A stretch of DNA of 64,000 nucleotides. Origin: Iodidimonas sp. SYSU 1G8 (lineage in GTDB: Bacteria; Pseudomonadota; Alphaproteobacteria; SMXS01). Position numbers and translations under genes: made by a program. Each line of letters starts with the position of its first letter. Position 1 is the first letter of the stretch. Under the pieces are notes generated by a model. It was not told where the DNA came from. It made no database searches and saw only the letters and a list, made by a program, of their open reading frames with translations. Where the stretch lies: the NCBI RefSeq assembly GCF_039655775.1, contig NZ_JBBYXJ010000001.1:372001-436000 (forward strand). Reading direction: 5' to 3'. Shown in pieces: positions 37,549 to 45,467 of this stretch.

Positions 37549-38988
37549 TCATGCCGCCGGTGCGGCTTTCCAGAAATAGCGGCGGAAGCCACGGTTGTTG
37601 TCGAAGTCCTTGATGCGGAACACCATCTTGACCTTGCTGCCGACCGAGATGCTGCCCTGGTCGAAATCCGTCAGGTCCATATAGATGTTCCCGCCCTCGT
37701 TGAAACCGATATTACCATATTGCAGGGGCGGGTTCGGCGAATAGGCCAGATTGTCCTCGGTGAACGTCTTCACCGACGCTTCCAGATCGGCGAAGGCGTG
37801 ATCCTCCTGGGTGCCGATGGCCTGGCAGTTCGGGTTCACGCACACATTGCTCTTGGGGAACTGCACCGTGCCGCACTGGGTGCACTTGCCGCCCAGGAAC
37901 GAGGTGATGCTGTCGCGCTTGCGATAGAACGCGCTCTGCGCCGTGCGGTTGTCGCGCTCGGCGCGGATGCCCCATTCATAATTGATCTGGCCGTTGAACG
38001 ACAGGAAGCGGGTGTAGTTGGTGTCTTCCGTGCCGCGCGCCAGCTGGCCGGTCACGCCGCTGCGCTTGGGCAGCGTCTTCAGCGAGTCGGTGGTCTCGAA
38101 GATCAGCACGTCGGCGCCCTGGCCAAAGCCGATCACCATGATCTTCTGGCCCGGCTCGGCCTGCTCCAGCGCGTGCACCAGCATCAGCAGCGCATGGGCC
38201 ACGCCGGTCTCGCCGATCTCGGCGTTCAGATTGCCGCGCACCGCCTCGGCCTTCACGCCGATGCGCTTGGCCTGCCGGGCATCGAGGCCCTTCTGGCTGG
38301 ACGGCATGATGAAATGATCGATCTCGGCGGCGCTCACGCCCGCCTTCTCCAGCGCCTTCTTCGCCGCCTCGGGCACGATCAAATCGTACCCCATGTCGCG
38401 GATCCAGCGCTCTTCCAGATTGTAGTCGTATTCCGCGTTGGCCGACCGGTAATGATCGACCAGGTCGCGCGCCAGCGAGTGCGAGCCCAGGAAGCGGGCG
38501 ATGATGCCCTCGGTGCCCAGCAGCAGCGCGGCCGCGCCGTCGCCCAACTGCATCTCCTGCGCGCTGCCCGGCTTGGCCACCCGGTGGTCGGCGGCCAGCA
38601 CCAGCGTGGCCGCGCCCGCGCGCAGCGCCTGGATCAGCGCCGTGGTGCCGGCGCGCTGGGTGGCGGTAACGTCGATGGATTCGCTGTTCTCGTCCAGGGT
38701 CAGCGCCGCCAGCACGATGCCCGCATTGTGCCGGTCGGCGAAGGGCAGGGTGGTCGACGCCAGCGCCACGCCGTCAACGCGCGCCCGGTCAAAGCCGGTC
38801 AGGCAGTCGCGCCCCGCCTCGACCGCCATGGTGACGGTGTCCTCGTCCCAGTTGCACATGGCCTTGCTGCCCTTGCCCATGCCCTTCAGGGCCGGGTTCA
38901 TCCAGGCATTGGCGGCGGCGATGGCCGCGCGGTTCAGGCGGCGCTTGGGCAGATACGCGCCATAGGCGGTGATGCCGACAGAGGTCAT
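37549..38988 (-). CDS. HMG-CoA-synthase-like thiolase-fold protein fused to a DUF35 zinc-ribbon/OB domain
   Basis: A 479-residue fusion. The N-terminal part (1-~330) has the thiolase/HMG-CoA-synthase fold (GITAYGAYLPKRRLNR, LGDGAAALLLG). Where HMG-CoA synthase has its nucleophilic Cys the sequence reads TQRAGTTAL (Gln111-Arg112-Ala113), so acyl transfer by Cys is unlikely. The C-terminal part has a DUF35 zinc ribbon (Cys369, Cys372, Cys383, Cys388) and an OB fold. DUF35 partners bind CoA esters in thiolase and Ltp2-type lyase complexes. An aldolase or scaffold role with the adjacent thiolase is possible. Confidence 0.75.
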   Translation of the reverse strand: MTSVGITAYGAYLPKRRLNRAAIAAANAWMNPALKGMGKGSKAMCNWDEDTVTMAVEAGRDCLTGFDRARVDGVALASTTLPFADRHNAGIVLAALTLDENSESIDVTATQRAGTTALIQALRAGAATLVLAADHRVAKPGSAQEMQLGDGAAALLLGTEGIIARFLGSHSLARDLVDHYRSANAEYDYNLEERWIRDMGYDLIVPEAAKKALEKAGVSAAEIDHFIMPSSQKGLDARQAKRIGVKAEAVRGNLNAEIGETGVAHALLMLVHALEQAEPGQKIMVIGFGQGADVLIFETTDSLKTLPKRSGVTGQLARGTEDTNYTRFLSFNGQINYEWGIRAERDNRTAQSAFYRKRDSITSFLGGKCTQCGTVQFPKSNVCVNPNCQAIGTQEDHAFADLEASVKTFTEDNLAYSPNPPLQYGNIGFNEGGNIYMDLTDFDQGSISVGSKVKMVFRIKDFDNNRGFRRYFWKAAPAA

Positions 38989-39186
38989 GCTGTGCGTTCC
39001 TTGTGAGGGAGCCGGAAGGTGGCGGTAGTCTTAGCGGGGGAGGGCGCGGGGGGCAAGCGGTAGAGCGGTTGTGCTGTAATGGAAGAAATTGGCCGTTGTA
39101 TGAATGGCCCTAGTATCGTTGAGTGGTTGGTATACTCAAATCATCAACGGAGGAGAGATTAACATCGCGTAAGAGGGTTTTTTACG

Positions 39187-39600
39187 ATGGACAGGGTTAG
39201 CTCCGACCGGCGTAGCGAGAACATGCGTCGGATCAAGAACAAGGCTACGGTACCGGAAATCGCTGTTCGTCAGGCGGCTTATGCGCTAGGTCTGCGCTTC
39301 CGTCTCAATCGTAAAGATCTTCCCGGTAAACCTGATCTGGTTATGCCGGGGCGAAGGATCGCTATATTTGTGCATGGCTGCTTCTGGCACCGTCACACCA
39401 ACTGCCCTAATTGTACGACGCCGCAAACCAGGATGGAGTTCTGGAACTCCAAATTTGCGGCGAATGTCGCACGAGATGCAAGGTGTGAGCAGGCGCTACG
39501 CGATCTGGGTTGGCAGGTAGAGGTCATTTGGGAGTGCGAAACTAAGGATCGGTCGCGTTTGACCGACAGGCTGCGGTCGATAGTCGGCGTCACTATGTAA
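39187..39600 (+). CDS. vsr: Very short patch repair endonuclease
   Basis: A 137-residue Vsr nuclease that nicks at T:G mismatches made by deamination of 5-methylcytosine. Catalytic Asp50 (GKPDLV), His63 and His68 in HGCFWHRH, and zinc-type cysteines including Cys65 and Cys117 are conserved; the EFW motif is present. It lies 83 bases before a cytosine methyltransferase, the usual arrangement. AAGAGGG precedes the start. A TATACT box is at 39131-39136, but no matching -35 was found. Confidence 0.93.
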   Translation: MDRVSSDRRSENMRRIKNKATVPEIAVRQAAYALGLRFRLNRKDLPGKPDLVMPGRRIAIFVHGCFWHRHTNCPNCTTPQTRMEFWNSKFAANVARDARCEQALRDLGWQVEVIWECETKDRSRLTDRLRSIVGVTM

Positions 39601-39682
39601 TATTTCTGGCTAGCGTTGATGGGGCTAGCCTTTTCTGTCGCGACCTGGCAGCGTGGTATGAGGGCATGAATCGGGCGTATAT

Positions 39683-40657
39683 GTGATTAAAGGACTCGAC
39701 ATATTTTGTGGTGCCGGCGGCAGCAGCGCTGGGGCCCGGGCAGCTGGTATAGAGATGCGGGCGGCCATCGACATGGACGCCGTCGCCACTCGGACCTACC
39801 AAGACAATTTTGAAGGTGCGCATGTCGTCACTTCGCGTCTCGAGGAGATCAGTTTATCAGGATTGAAGCAGCACATAGGTCAAATTGATCTGCTTCTGGC
39901 TTCTCCCGAATGTACTAACCACACCTGTGCAAAAGGGTCTGCACCGCGCAGTGAAGCGAGCAGGGCCACAGCTATGACAGTCGTCGAGTATGCTCGCACC
40001 TTTCGCCCTCGCTGGTTAGTGCTTGAGAACGTCGTGCATATGCGACCTTGGTCGCGATACGGGGAGCTCAAGCGAGAGCTTGAGCTACTCGGGTACAATA
40101 TTGGGGAACAGATTCTCAACTCTAAGGACTATGGTGTAGCGCAGAGTAGACGACGACTGTTCATCGTTGGCGATCTTGCGCAGGAGCCAAAAATGGTGAG
40201 CCATCGGCGCCGAGGCCGAAAGCGCAGTGCCGCTTCCATCCTCGACCCCGATGGATGCTGGCCGACAACTCCACTGAGAAAGCCGGGAAGAGCTACTGAT
40301 ACTCTTGCAAGAGCCGACCGCGCTGTCGCCGCTCTCGGAGAGAACACGCCCTATTTAATCGTCTATTACGGTACCGACGGTAGCGGAGGATGGCAGCCGC
40401 TCGCGCGGCCTCTGCGCACAGTAACGACTGTAGATCGGTTTGCATTGGTAACCCCGACTGACGAAGGGCCCCGAATGCGAATGTTACAAGTGTCGGAGCT
40501 TCGGCGCGCAATGGGCTTTGCGCCAAGCTATCTTTTTCAGAACGGTACCCGCCGGGATCGCATCCGCCTTCTTGGAAACGGTGTATGCCCTCCAGTAATG
40601 GAAACGGTAATCCGAACACTGATCGATGGGCAGGGACAGGCCAGTAGCGCCAGTTGA
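39683..40657 (+). CDS. DNA (cytosine-5) methyltransferase
   Basis: A 324-residue C5-methyltransferase. Motif I is DIFCGAGGSS (6-15). The nucleophile is Cys77 in SPECTNH, a variant of the usual PPC. ENV is at 115-117, and QSRRR at 154-158 is motif VIII. The target-recognition part (about 175-260) is short. A conserved GNGVCP-like end (LLGNGVCPPV) is motif X. Start is GTG. No restriction nuclease is recognisable in the island, so it may be an orphan or act with the convergent kinase pair. The DNA target is unknown. Confidence 0.9.
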   Translation: MIKGLDIFCGAGGSSAGARAAGIEMRAAIDMDAVATRTYQDNFEGAHVVTSRLEEISLSGLKQHIGQIDLLLASPECTNHTCAKGSAPRSEASRATAMTVVEYARTFRPRWLVLENVVHMRPWSRYGELKRELELLGYNIGEQILNSKDYGVAQSRRRLFIVGDLAQEPKMVSHRRRGRKRSAASILDPDGCWPTTPLRKPGRATDTLARADRAVAALGENTPYLIVYYGTDGSGGWQPLARPLRTVTTVDRFALVTPTDEGPRMRMLQVSELRRAMGFAPSYLFQNGTRRDRIRLLGNGVCPPVMETVIRTLIDGQGQASSAS

Positions 40658-40706
40658 AGATCAATGTGGGCGATGGACGGCGTTACTAATTCATTCGATT
40701 TACAAC

Positions 40707-42053
40707 CTATCGAAATTCGATAATTCCCGGCCGCGTAGAGAAGTTTGCGGAGTGGGTCGCAATTTCCGAAGCAAGCGCTTCGCGAAGACGGCCAACACGC
40801 TTCAGCTTTAATGTCTGCGAAAGTGGTAGGCCGATGCGGAAGCGCAAATTAACTAAGAGTACGTATCTACGCGAGGCCGCTAACAGAGGTGGTGTTTGAA
40901 ATAGCCACTCCGATTTAGCCGGGGTGTCTCTGAATTGACCACCATTCTTGAGGTCCGTATCGTCAAATGCTGACTCGGATATCGCGACGGCGAGAAGGCC
41001 ATCTAGAACTCGTAGCTTACCGTTGGAGTGATCACACGGAGCACCTAGTTGTATGAACCGGAACTTGCATGCCTTTGAAAAGGCCTGTTTAGCTTGGTTG
41101 GTCTCTAGGCGGTTTTGCTTTAGAGGTACAAACTCCTTGCTCAGCAGGGCTGCCTGCTTGGTCTTCATAGCAGGACCAAGGTAGTTCTTCACCAGAGCGA
41201 ACGGTGCATCGAAGATCGCGCCGAGCGCGCTTCCCGCATTATCGGGAGAATTTTCTATGTGGAAGAACGTGTTGAGCGCAGCCCGTTGCTGGTCATCCGG
41301 GGCAGGTGGAGGGGAAGCTTGGAGCGCGGCCTTCCATGCAGTTTCGGTATTCGGGACAGGTGCGCTACTATCCATCTGATCGGTGAGGACGGCGGACATG
41401 CCCCGAGTAAAAGCGCGAAAAGGATTGCGATCAGCTTCAGCCGCGCCGGCTGAAGCTCGACTGATCGCTTGGACGGCTTGTGCGACCGCGTCTCCCCGCT
41501 GCCGGCCATAGCGGCCAGATAACTTCGCGATCTGGAGAACACTGCGATCTGCAGCGTTTGTGACGGCGCGTTCCCAGTCAAGGAGCATTGCTAGCCCTGG
41601 GATGTCGCCATGAAGATCACGAAGTTTCTCCATCAGTCTTGGCGGGTCGTCGAGATGTCCGTCCTTCGAAAGACAGTACGTTGCACAAGGTCTTAAATCC
41701 TCTGCAAGATGCTCTTCCAGATAGTTGGTCAGCGCTTCGTGGGCGGCGCCATTTGCTGTCCATGTCACCAAGGCGTACGGACCATTGTTGGGGCTGATGA
41801 GCTTCCGGACGATAGTGACAATCGGAGAAAAGGTACGAGGTCCCAGGTTCGCAGCCGCGCCAGGCAAGAGGTTAATATCCATGAAGAGTATGCGGACGCC
41901 GGTCGCGAAAGGAACAGTTCGGTTATTGGCCCTTTCGAATTCAATGCATTCACAAAGCCCACCGAGGCCATCAAACGCTTGTTCGAGAGCCCGCAGATGT
42001 TCGATATTGTCGTCAACAGCAATAATCCGAGGCGCGATGATCACCGAATCCAC
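40707..42053 (-). CDS. Receiver-like response-regulator protein with unknown C-terminal domain
   Basis: A 448-residue protein of the phosphoreceiver fold at the N terminus: acidic pair Asp14-Asp15 (AVDDN), phosphoacceptor Asp59 (LFMDINL), and a Lys in LSKDG, where receivers have one. Residues ~150-448 resemble no DNA-binding or enzyme domain I can name. The start lies inside the 3' end of the kinase gene (13-base overlap), so the two are translationally coupled. It probably receives phosphate from the kinase. Output is unknown; defence is inferred from the neighbours. Confidence 0.6.
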   Translation of the reverse strand: MDSVIIAPRIIAVDDNIEHLRALEQAFDGLGGLCECIEFERANNRTVPFATGVRILFMDINLLPGAAANLGPRTFSPIVTIVRKLISPNNGPYALVTWTANGAAHEALTNYLEEHLAEDLRPCATYCLSKDGHLDDPPRLMEKLRDLHGDIPGLAMLLDWERAVTNAADRSVLQIAKLSGRYGRQRGDAVAQAVQAISRASAGAAEADRNPFRAFTRGMSAVLTDQMDSSAPVPNTETAWKAALQASPPPAPDDQQRAALNTFFHIENSPDNAGSALGAIFDAPFALVKNYLGPAMKTKQAALLSKEFVPLKQNRLETNQAKQAFSKACKFRFIQLGAPCDHSNGKLRVLDGLLAVAISESAFDDTDLKNGGQFRDTPAKSEWLFQTPPLLAASRRYVLLVNLRFRIGLPLSQTLKLKRVGRLREALASEIATHSANFSTRPGIIEFR

Positions 42054-44173
42054 TCCCCTTTGGAAAAGACTAGAGCCGTGACCGCTCCGTCATAGGCTCG
42101 TGGAAGGCCTACATCTTCGGCTTCCGGAAACGCAACGAAGCCCCCGCAGGCTTCCATTACAAGCCGCGCATAGTACATACCGATCCCCATCCCATCAGGC
42201 TTCAAGGTGATGAAAGGCTGCAGTATGTCGTCTGGCGCGAGCCGATAACCGGGGCCGTTGTCAGCGACGATCAAAGCGGGACCTTCATCGAAATAATTGC
42301 TGGTCGTGATGATAATAGCGCGACGACTTTTCCTCGCGTCTGTAGACCATCTCTGATCCAACCAATAGATTGAATTGTCTAAAATGTTTGAGATCGCACC
42401 CATCACTATGTTTCGAGGAACAAGGATTTCAAAGTCTTTTGTCTCCTTGGAGATGACGGGTGTCGACAGGATGATTTTATGTCGATCAAAGCGATCCGCG
42501 TTGAGTTGACATACCGTGCGGACCAGTTCCGACGCAGGGACGCGCGTCTCGGGAGTTTTACGAAAAAAGTTAGCGAAGCTGTCTAGCAACTCAATCAATG
42601 AGCCTGAGCGCTGCTGTAGCTTTTCCATCGGTTCACCTCGACGGATCGCAGCGTTTAGTGCTCGTACCCCATGCTCGACCTCGTGAAAAAGAGTAGCGAC
42701 ATGCATCTGCGTTGCGCCGGGGCGTAGGAGCGTATCCTGCATTTCCTGTACGCGTGTGCCAACTTTGTCGACAAGTTTCAAAATTTCTGGCCCGAGTGAC
42801 CGCTTCTCGACTTCCTTGCGCAGTTCGGCGATAGCCGAATTTGGGCTGATGCGCGACTCCTGCCCATTTTTGGACAGGACCCTCCTCATTCGTCCCTTAT
42901 CGATGGTGCGCTGACCTTCAAGGTGGGTGAGGCCGGATATCACAATCGCTCTCAGTCTCTGATACGCCAAGTTGTCGTCGAACCCATCTCGGCTTGTTTT
43001 CTCCCGCAATTCCGCGCTTAGATTCATGTCTAGACTGATCAGGCCCACAATGTTGTTATTGCTGATTGCACGGGTCGGTTGATTAACTCGCCGAAGGTCC
43101 AGTCCGAGCCAGTCGTCTCCCGGCTCGCCATAACTGTAGACCCTGATGTCGTCACGATAGACGCGGACGCCGCCATTTCCTTCCAGGAAGGTTGCAATCT
43201 GAGACTGCTCAGGGATAAATGCTGCAACCTCACGATCCTGATCGAAAACATAGAAGCTACCTTTCACCGGTCCTATACCCTCGGTGAATGCGGTGGGAAC
43301 GATGTTGGGAACAGGCTTTTCCTCAAAAAACTCTTGGGCCAGCCGCTTGGGAAAAAGCAACGTCTCATGTGCGCCTCTTTGTTGGCGACCTTCCAGTCCC
43401 ATTCCAGGCGGAGGTTTAAACGAATACTTCCAGCGGAAACCGTCGGCGTCGAAACAAAAATCGTATTCCCATAGAGCAATGTTCAGTATATCGCCGACGT
43501 CGAGCAATTCGTTTAGCCAAGATTCATTGCCTGGTACCACCAGCGAAACATCGAAATCGTCGGCTGTCGCAAATGGGGCGGATATCGATGTAACATTCCG
43601 CCAAAGACGTCGGACGTCTCCTCTAGTCCATGCTGATTTAAGGTCTGTAATCTCAATGCGGGTCCCGGTCTTACCCTTCTTGAAATACACCGAATCAGTC
43701 TCGCTGATCGAGATTTCAGTCTCGTCCATGTAGCGGCGGCCGATCTGTTCGGCCCAGTTAACGTCTACATGAAGTTCTGGACCACCCTTTGCCCGGGTCC
43801 ACAACCGAATTCGATTACCCAGTTTGTGTGCTGCAAATCTACCGACGCCTTTTTCGCCAAGTGGAAGTCGCTTGAACTTAGGAGTTCGCATACCGCCAAT
43901 ACGCTGTATTTCGCGAACGTCTGCACCAGGTTCCAGCCAAACTTCAGTCAGCGTTTCGAGAGTCATGCCTGAACCGTCGTCGACGACCGAAATTGAGCCG
44001 GATTGTTGTTCGGGTGCGGTCAGAGTTACGATTACGGTATTTGCATCGGCATCATAGGCATTCTTGACCATCTCAAAGACAGCAAGGCGGGCATTGTCGA
44101 TCAGCTGTTCACCGAGGAGGGCAAGGAGCCGCGCTCGAGGTCGAAATGCCTTCCGTACCTTTATCTTGGAAAT
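42041..44173 (-). CDS. Double-GHKL ATPase, histidine-kinase-like protein, ATT start
   Basis: A 710-residue protein under an ATT start. The N-terminal ATPase (Hsp90/MutL/MORC-like) has FEMVKNAYDAD, VDDGSGM and GEKGVGRFAAHKLG. The C-terminal half is a histidine-kinase ATPase: NILDNSIYWL, VADNGPGY and DGMGIGMYYARLV. FHEVEHGVRA, before it, is a plausible phospho-His helix. The first in-frame ATG (44071) would cut off GEQLIDNARLAVFE, the first helix of the ATPase. No ATG, GTG or TTG lies between; an ATT is placed six bases after AGGAGG. Two-component signalling coupled to an Hsp90-like sensor is the simplest reading. Confidence 0.75.
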   Translation of the reverse strand: MSKIKVRKAFRPRARLLALLGEQLIDNARLAVFEMVKNAYDADANTVIVTLTAPEQQSGSISVVDDGSGMTLETLTEVWLEPGADVREIQRIGGMRTPKFKRLPLGEKGVGRFAAHKLGNRIRLWTRAKGGPELHVDVNWAEQIGRRYMDETEISISETDSVYFKKGKTGTRIEITDLKSAWTRGDVRRLWRNVTSISAPFATADDFDVSLVVPGNESWLNELLDVGDILNIALWEYDFCFDADGFRWKYSFKPPPGMGLEGRQQRGAHETLLFPKRLAQEFFEEKPVPNIVPTAFTEGIGPVKGSFYVFDQDREVAAFIPEQSQIATFLEGNGGVRVYRDDIRVYSYGEPGDDWLGLDLRRVNQPTRAISNNNIVGLISLDMNLSAELREKTSRDGFDDNLAYQRLRAIVISGLTHLEGQRTIDKGRMRRVLSKNGQESRISPNSAIAELRKEVEKRSLGPEILKLVDKVGTRVQEMQDTLLRPGATQMHVATLFHEVEHGVRALNAAIRRGEPMEKLQQRSGSLIELLDSFANFFRKTPETRVPASELVRTVCQLNADRFDRHKIILSTPVISKETKDFEILVPRNIVMGAISNILDNSIYWLDQRWSTDARKSRRAIIITTSNYFDEGPALIVADNGPGYRLAPDDILQPFITLKPDGMGIGMYYARLVMEACGGFVAFPEAEDVGLPRAYDGAVTALVFSKGEWIR

Positions 44174-44179
44174 AGGTTT

Positions 44180-44185
44180 CCTCCT
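44180..44185 (-). promoter_or_regulatory. Shine-Dalgarno site that decides the ATT start
   Basis: Perfect AGGAGG with six bases (AAACCT) before ATT at 44173-44171. An in-frame TAG lies farther upstream, at 44206-44204. Confidence 0.6.
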
Positions 44186-44296
44186 AATTCGCCTGCGCCG
44201 TCGCTACTATTAGACTGTGAATGCGGCATCATGAGATTGACGGCGTGGTTACCAAAGTCAATGGCCTAAACTTATCAGCGTCGCCGGAAACAACCC

Positions 44297-44761
44297 CTAC
44301 GTCGTCTGCACCACTCCGCTCGTGTCCAGCCTGAGCGTCATATCATAAATCTTCCACCCATCCCCCTCGCGCCGCACCTTCGAGAGATAGGTGCCGAGGA
44401 AATAGTACACCGACCCGTCCGGGTTCTTGTGCCAGGCGTTCAGATAGCTCTCCAGCGTGCCCTGGTCGCCATGCACCTCGGCCAGCTGGGTGCCGATCAG
44501 GTGCTGGGTGCCGGTGTAGTTCTTCAGGGCGTTCTCGGCCACCGCCGCCCAGCCGTCGGGGCCGTCGGCGGTCAGGTCGCCGGGCGTGTTGGCGGTGCGA
44601 ATCTTGGCGTCGGCGGCGAAGATGCGGTGATAGATCTGGCGGCCTTCCGCGCGCAGCTGGGGCGTCTTCTGGCCCAGCTTGTCGGTGGCCTTGGCGTACA
44701 GCCGCTGCAAGGTTTCGATCTCGTGCTTGTCGGCGATGGTCGCCGCGCGGTTGTCGGTCAT
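44297..44761 (-). CDS. NTF2-like (SnoaL-type) protein
   Basis: A 154-residue alpha+beta cone-fold protein: ADKHEIETLQRLYAKATDK, GWAAVAENALKNYTGTQHLIGTQ, and WKIYDMTLRLDTSG at the end. The NTF2-like family includes cyclases, isomerases and inactive proteins. I see no definite catalytic residues. The ATG at 44761 has GGGGAGAGAGC upstream. It lies just beyond the island and divergent from a related gene at 44922; both may share a regulatory region. Confidence 0.7.
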   Translation of the reverse strand: MTDNRAATIADKHEIETLQRLYAKATDKLGQKTPQLRAEGRQIYHRIFAADAKIRTANTPGDLTADGPDGWAAVAENALKNYTGTQHLIGTQLAEVHGDQGTLESYLNAWHKNPDGSVYYFLGTYLSKVRREGDGWKIYDMTLRLDTSGVVQTT

Positions 44762-44921
44762 GCTCTCTCCCCTTTTTCCCCGTGACCCGGTTCCCCGGAA
44801 CACACTCTATGCACGATGAAGCCGCGGCGGAAGCATTCCCGTGCGGGGAAGGGTGGCGCGCATCGATCCGCTAGGCTACCTTCTCCGCCGAAAACATTCA
44901 TCCTTGAAGGGGAGAGCACCG

Positions 44922-45350
44922 ATGAGCGTTGCCCAGGACATTCTCGAAATCCAGATGCTGCCGCAGCGTTATGCCGATGCGGTCATGCGCCACAATGGCG
45001 ACGACTGGTCGGCCTGCTGGGCGAAGGACGGCGAATGGTACCTGCGCGAGGAGCCGGTGAAGGGGCGCGAGAGCATCCGCAAGATCTGGGAACAGGCCAT
45101 GGCCGGGTTTCCCTTCGCGGTGTTCCTGGTTCAGCCGGCCATCGTCGAGGTCAATGGCGACACGGGCACCAGCCGCTCCTACGTCACCGAAATCCTGGGC
45201 ACGCCCGACGGCAACTCGTTCCGCGTCTATGGCTGCTACAATGACGAAGTGGTGCGCGAGGACGGCAAGTGGGTGTTCAAGTCGCGCCGCTATGCCCGCT
45301 TGTACCAGGGCCCGGTGGATCTGAGCGGCGAGAAGTTCCCCTACAGCTGA
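44922..45350 (+). CDS. NTF2-like (SnoaL-type) protein
   Basis: A 142-residue NTF2-fold protein: LPQRYADAVMRHNGDDWSACWAKDGEWYL, IVEVNGDTGTSRSYVTEILG and a core end KWVFKSRRYARLYQGP. Histidine/Asp positions hint at a binding pocket for a small molecule, but the reaction is unassigned. ATG is chosen with AAGGGGAG upstream. The amidohydrolase gene follows after 117 bases. Confidence 0.75.
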   Translation: MSVAQDILEIQMLPQRYADAVMRHNGDDWSACWAKDGEWYLREEPVKGRESIRKIWEQAMAGFPFAVFLVQPAIVEVNGDTGTSRSYVTEILGTPDGNSFRVYGCYNDEVVREDGKWVFKSRRYARLYQGPVDLSGEKFPYS

Positions 45351-45467
45351 GGCCAGGGGCGGGGCCGGCCACCGCGCCGGCCGCCGGCCCTGTTGAACCC
45401 GCGTCCGAACGGGCCTAGCATCGGACACCGCATTGCGCTCGGATCAAACGGGGAGAAGAGGCGCGTC

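Larger units (their letters stand above)
39060..44285. other. AT-richer defence-like genomic island
   Basis: About 5.2 kb with visibly lower GC than the sequence on either side (neighbouring genes are very GC-rich). It contains vsr, a C5-methyltransferase, a receiver-like protein and a double-ATPase kinase. I see no integrase, tRNA or direct repeat at the edges, so boundaries are only approximate. Confidence 0.5.

Noticed and set aside
39131-39136. TATACT as promoter of vsr
   Set aside because: No acceptable -35 sequence at 16-18 bases upstream.
39060-44285. Mobile element with integrase and att sites
   Set aside because: No recombinase, tRNA or flanking direct repeat was found; only composition and gene content suggest an insert.
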